A DNA stretch of 64,000 nucleotides, taken from the NCBI GenBank assembly GCA_007922225.1, contig ML679989.1, forward strand, positions 16,061,974 through 16,125,973. The letters are read 5' to 3'. The notes below the pieces were generated by a model, which saw only the letters and a list, made by a program, of their open reading frames with translations, ran no database searches and was not told the origin of the DNA. Of the stretch, positions 60,455-64,000 are shown in pieces. Source of the DNA: Emydura subglobosa (lineage: Eukaryota; Chordata; Testudines; Chelidae). Made by a program: the position numbers and the translations under genes. The number at the start of each line of letters is the position of its first letter. Within the stretch, counting starts at the first letter, position 1.

Positions 60455-60555
60455 GTGTGGTGTAGTAGATATAAATGGAGCAGGAGTCAGAAAACCTGGG
60501 TTCTATTCCCAGCCCTGCCACTAACTCACTTTGTGACCTTGGGCAAGTTACTTAG
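60455..60555 (+). repeat. MIR-like SINE fragment
   Basis: tgtggtgtagtagatataaa, gagcaggagtcagaaaacct, gggttctattcccagccctg, ccactaactcactttgtgac and cttgggcaagttacttagg follow the MIR head and core closely. It lies in TMEM268 intron 1. Confidence 0.8.
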
Positions 60556-60700
60556 GACAAAGTCTAATAATTTGGGGTGCCCAACTTTAACCACCAGTTG
60601 ATTTTCAGAGGTGCTGAGCACCCCGCAACTTGAAGTCAGTGGGAGCGGTAAGTGCTCAGCACCTCTGGAAATCAGGCACTGGCTACTAGGTGTTTCAAGC
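60555..60700. repeat. Fold-back MITE ('gtgctgagcacc' centre family)
   Basis: attttcagaggtgctgagca and, inverted, gtgctcagcacctctggaaa flank ttgaagtcagtgggagc. Outer arms ggggtgcccaactttaacca / gtttcaagctgggcaaacca are diverged. Confidence 0.75.
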
Positions 60701-61014
60701 TGGGCAAACCAAAATGGAGGCACTCAAAACGAATGGACACTTTTATACGTGTTCACACGGCCAGATTTCCAGCCACACTGAGCAGCTGCAGCTCCCATGC
60801 ACTGCTCTCAAAGTCACTTTGAAACCTTGGGCCCTGGTCCTGCAGCTGTATCAGCAAAGGTCCACTTGCTGAGCTGTGCATGAAATATGTGATACAGCAG
60901 CGACCAGTTATTATTGTGCTAGATGGACACAGGACTTCAGTCAGTTTCTAAAGGAGCATTGCCTTTAGCCACAGAAACAGAGCAAAGCTTTGTCAGTCAC
61001 TTTACAAATCCAGG

Positions 61015-61180
61015 CTAAGACTTTCACAAGTGACGTATGATTTGGGGGGCCCAAATTGAGGTGCTTTTCAAAGGTCTAATTTTCAGCAAGGGGAGTGCTG
61101 TCCCTTGAAAATCAGGCCTCTTTAGAGTGTACCAAGTTGGGTTCCTCAGATTTGGGGCACCCAAAATTCTTAGTCGCTTT
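61015..61180. repeat. Fold-back MITE (gatttggggggcccaaattg arm)
   Basis: Left arm atttggggggcccaaattga; right arm gatttggggcacccaaaatt. Inner inverted pair ggtctaattttcagcaaggg / ccttgaaaatcaggcctctt. It is the same family as 12,726 and 55,190. Confidence 0.75.
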
Positions 61181-61353
61181 TTTGTTGTTCTTGGCCCTGG
61201 CGTGTGTTCTTGATTTGTTATTAATGATGATGATGATTATATTCCTTCAATTGAAAAGGAGCAGCCCTGAAAAAAATGGCACCTTCTCTTAGTTTAATGA
61301 CACCTGATTCCAAATGTCATTGTTGCAATCAGTAGTTCAAGTTGGCTGCTTAC

Positions 61354-61462
61354 CTTTCACCCAGTGACGGGAACTTTCACCCGTCTGGGTCCCACAGCAG
61401 GAGATGGAGGAGGAGCTGGGACCTTGTTTCTCAGCTCCATCTGCTTGGCTTTCACAGGCCAT
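61354..61462 (-). CDS. TMEM268: TMEM268 coding exon 1 (start codon, residues 1-36)
   Basis: The ATG at 61,462-61,460 opens MACESQADGAEKQGPSSSSI; the human protein starts MACEPQVDPG, which fixes the start. The exon ends at AAAG|GTAAGC after 36 codons and one base. The N-terminal region is Ser-rich and disordered-looking. An upstream ATG in another frame (from 61,551) is not used, because its frame does not continue into exon 2. Confidence 0.93.
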
Positions 61463-61545
61463 GGTGAAGAAACAGGCTTTGTCTGGACCCCTATCTCACG
61501 CAGGCATAAATCCAACACTCTGGATTCATAATTCTCCCTCTTTTC
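61463..61545 (-). other. TMEM268: TMEM268 5' UTR part of the first coding exon
   Basis: Going upstream of the ATG on the reverse strand, an acceptor-like gggtgtttctatgcag ends at 61,546. It suggests that the exon begins at 61,545 and that a separate non-coding first exon lies further right, probably outside the window. Confidence 0.5.
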
Positions 61546-62459
61546 CTGCATAGAAACACCCAGTTAAATCTAAGTTGGCATGTAAAAAGACTCTTCCCCT
61601 TGCTGTGCACCAAACTGTAACCCTCTTATTCGCACTGAAGAAAAGTCCCATTGATTTGCTTGCGACATAACATACGACTTCATTCGAGCAAGGGAGTCAG
61701 TCTGGCCCGCAAGGAAGAAGAGAAATGACAACACCTTGCAAAAAAATAAATAAATAAAAGACTCTGCAGCACAGCACATGCAAACTCTTGGGAGTCTCAG
61801 GGACTCGGCTACTGATGGACTATGCCCAAAGGATTAATGAAGTATTCTTGGATCAGCTCCAGAGTCCTCCTGGATACTGTGTGCCCATGTCATCCCCATG
61901 TCTGTGTGCACTGCTCCAGGCATAGGTGCCGGGAGTCCACACCTCGCTCTATGAGGCAATAGCCCGCTTTGCTCATGGGAAAGACCGTCCTTTAATTAAA
62001 CATGATCATGCACATTTTGTAGGCAATTAGTCCACAAATGGGCCTGATCCTGATCCTCTTGCAGCCAATGGGAGCTTTGCCATTTTCTTCCAGGGGAGAA
62101 GGATCGGGGCCAGTGAGAATGTACATTAGTGGCGTTTTGGAGCAGCCAAGACATTGAACTGTAAATATTGGGCACTGAGCAGTGCATCATAATGGACTAT
62201 GATGTGAGAAAGAGAGAACCAGTTCAGATAAGGAATGATGGATGATACAGTGATAGGAACATTACAAATGCATTGAGAGAGAGACAGACAGACTAGGGCC
62301 TAGCCACTAGGCCTTCCACCTGGCACCCCTAGGGAACCTTTGAGCTGGGTCAGAAATGCATGGGTAACCCCCTGCTCTCATTTTCACCCTCGTCTGTGAG
62401 TTCTCAGTTCCAGAAACAGAAGTGACACAGCCCTGTGAGAGAGACCGTGTGTGTGAGAG
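61546..62459. other. Upstream of TMEM268 coding exon 1, nothing recognised
   Basis: Probably the 5' intron of TMEM268 if a non-coding first exon lies beyond the window. A weak fold-back pair (gggcctgatcctgatcctct / gagaaggatcggggccagtg) is present at 62,040-62,115. There is no CpG-rich promoter-like region. Confidence 0.5.
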
Positions 62460-63330
62460 AGGATGATTTCCTGCAATCTCCTGGGCAAACCTTATCGGAT
62501 TAAGTGTGAGGATTTGAGGAGTTTGTTGGATTAAAAATGCAAATGGTTGTGTATCATTGTGGGAGGTAGCCGTCCCGAGGAGGGGGACATGACTCATGTC
62601 AAGCCTGGGAAGTGTGATGAGCTTCAAAGGATTCATTTAAACAATGGACCAGACAAGAATGAATCTGTAGTTGAGTGGGTTTCCTGGGAAATACCGGAGA
62701 GGAAGGGAATGCAAATTCCCACCTCCAGACCCAATATCTTGAAGCGACGCCCTAAGAAGCAACTGTCTGCTGTTCCCAGGCTCCCATGGTCAAGAACCCA
62801 AAGCGTAGAAAGGAGGGACGCACAGATTCGGGGTGGTGCTTGTTCTGAGCGAAAGCTGTTAGGAACTTGTAACCGCAGCAAACCCCTGGGTGGGTTTGAA
62901 GCACTGCCCCACCCCCAGAGCCTCTGCGTGGGTTGGGTGGGGTGGTTTCTGGTAAATTTCTTAGCAAGTGAGTAGGTTCTTTTATTGTTGTGATGTGTTT
63001 TCTCTTTAACACTTCACCTTAAGAATAAATGTGCTTGCTTAGAAAAGGCGTGTAGTACCTTATAGTTATGGGCAATTATGCTGTGTGTAGCCTCTGAGGA
63101 GAAAGCAAAACAGGCCTGCGTAGGCAGTCTGAGTTGCTGGGGAACTCAGAGTGTAGGTGGGGAACTGTTCAGACCCATCAGAAGAGAGCAGGATGGGGTC
63201 TCTGCCCAAGAGAGCTGATGGCTGGGAGACAGGAGCCTTAAAGTTGGTGCCCTTGCTCAATACAGGTGCAATTGCCCTGGACTGTGATATGGTGCTTGTA
63301 AGATTTTGAGTTAAATGTTGCTGATGCAGG
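62460..63330 (+). mobile_element. Probable LTR remnant of an endogenous retroelement
   Basis: The phrases aagaataaatgtgcttgctt (AATAAA at 63,024-63,029), ttatagttatgggcaattat, gcaaaacaggcctgcgtagg and gtgtaggtggggaactgttc are ones I recall from turtle LTR sequences. There are no coding remnants, so a solo LTR fits. Plus-strand 3' processing signals are kept. Ends approximate. Confidence 0.5.
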
Positions 63331-63951
63331 AGGTTTGTATAGTTCAGCTCAGCAGACAGACTGTGGGTGCTTATCCAAAATGAGCACCTGAACGCCCTGA
63401 GGTTTGTCCTGCATCAGTAACTGCCTCACGGACACAGGATTCATCTGCATCTCTACGAGAACACGGATGATTCTCCACAATTACTCTTCACTTCTCTACC
63501 CCTTTCTCCTGTCTTACCTGTGTTCCGAAGAGCCTGTGATGCAGCTGCAGGGCTCCCTCACCGAGCCTATGAATGCTGTCCCGCAGTCAGATGTGGGATT
63601 GCTCTGTTTGCATCCCTTGGTGTCATTGCAATTTAACCCACGCACATACATCCATGATAGTCATCAACTAAAGCGCAGTCAAACAGGAAACTGATGCAAC
63701 AGAAACTACATTAAAAGATCGTTATGATTGCAGCAGGAGTCCACAAAGGACAGGAAACTCACCACTAAAGGAGTAAAGCTCTGGTATTTTGGCACAACAG
63801 GAGGGGCTTGTGTTAGTTTAACCCACACAGTGGTGGCATGTTTCAGACTGACTGTTTAGGAGGGTGAGTATTTGTGCAATCTCAAGAAAACAAATGCTCT
63901 GCTGTGGCTGCGAATACCATGAAGTCTCTCTATAATGACAGCAGCTATCAG
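63331..63951. other. Nothing recognised
   Basis: A 96-codon plus frame at 63,404-63,694 shows no domain and lies opposite to TMEM268. I see no promoter signature. Confidence 0.4.
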
Positions 63952-63984
63952 CTCTCTGTCTCTCTCTCTCACACACACACACAC
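63952..63984. repeat. (TC)n(AC)n microsatellite
   Basis: ctctctgtctctctctctc is followed by seven AC units near the right edge of the window. Confidence 0.9.
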
Positions 63985-64000
63985 AAAAAGCCCTTTTCCA

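Larger units (their letters stand above)
59612..61353 (-). other. TMEM268: TMEM268 intron 1 (first coding intron)
   Basis: Rich in small repeats: hairpin at 59,997-60,080, MIR-like at 60,455-60,555, hairpin elements at 60,555-60,700 and 61,015-61,180. No additional exon is seen. Confidence 0.65.
50312..61545 (-). other. TMEM268: TMEM268 transcription unit (coding exons, introns, 3' UTR)
   Basis: Eight coding exons at 61,354-61,462, 59,502-59,611, 57,824-57,928, 56,376-56,525, 55,571-55,681, 53,642-53,722, 51,726-51,911 and 50,508-50,687 splice in frame at GT/AG sites into 343 codons. The protein is a two-pass membrane protein of a family conserved in vertebrates (DUF4481 as I recall). Its molecular role is poorly known; a link to integrin beta-4 has been reported in human cells, from memory. 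Predicted membrane segments lie near residues 100-122 and 133-152. There is no frameshift or internal stop, so the gene appears intact. Any non-coding first exon and the promoter are not in view; no CpG-island-like stretch is seen up to 64,000. Confidence 0.93.

Noticed and set aside
61357..61551. 64-codon reverse frame overlapping TMEM268 exon 1 from an upstream ATG
   Set aside because: It is in a different frame from MACESQ and cannot join exon 2. It is a shadow of the real exon.
1..64000. Bacterial-type systems (CRISPR, operons, phage, toxin-antitoxin)
   Set aside because: Base composition, introns and vertebrate repeats exclude a prokaryotic source. The spaced repeats are dispersed transposons, not CRISPR arrays.

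Overview
This is vertebrate nuclear DNA, not prokaryotic. It has long gene-poor stretches, split exons with GT/AG junctions, CR1 LINE 3' ends, MIR/L2-type SINE fragments, hAT-type and fold-back DNA transposons, microsatellites and a decayed Ty3/Gypsy retroelement. The repeat mix (CR1 3' tails, MITEs whose ends read like GTCTACACT, hairpin elements) together with a conserved amniote gene points to a sauropsid, most likely a turtle, with a crocodilian as second choice. That assignment is inference from remembered repeat styles.

The one gene I can build with confidence is TMEM268 (C9orf91 in human), on the minus strand. Eight coding exons lie between 61,462 (ATG) and 50,508 (stop). They join in frame at canonical GT/AG sites to give 343 codons, against 342 as I recall for human. 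Part of the 5' UTR lies at 61,463-61,545; the promoter and any upstream non-coding exon are probably beyond the right edge. A polyadenylation signal lies at 50,312-50,317.

From left to right: 1-19 kb is intergenic DNA with CR1, MIR and hairpin-repeat debris and one AT-rich stretch with repeated octamer-like sites (8.43-8.53 kb). At 19.5-20.1 kb there are three tRNA-like sequences within 514 bp (Leu-like +, Thr-like -, Leu-like +), all degenerate. At 20-30 kb there are more repeats, a probable LTR-like block and another AT-rich single-copy-looking stretch. At 30.43-31.03 kb a non-autonomous hAT element is flanked by a near-perfect 8-bp target duplication. At 32-35.9 kb a dead Ty3/Gypsy element keeps the order gag, protease, RT, RNase H, integrase, and abuts a CR1 fragment. 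The 36-50 kb stretch is mainly repeats, with a speculative small spliced gene at 43.9-46.8 kb on the plus strand. It lies where mammals carry TEX48/TEX53, downstream of TMEM268 and on the opposite strand. The 50.3-61.5 kb stretch is TMEM268, with introns carrying several fold-back MITEs. At 62.5-63.3 kb there is a probable LTR remnant.

No operons, CRISPR arrays, phage or defence genes exist here, and most long open frames are chance frames inside GC-richer repeats. In human, TNFSF15 lies further on in the direction that is leftward here, but I see no TNF-domain exon in the window.
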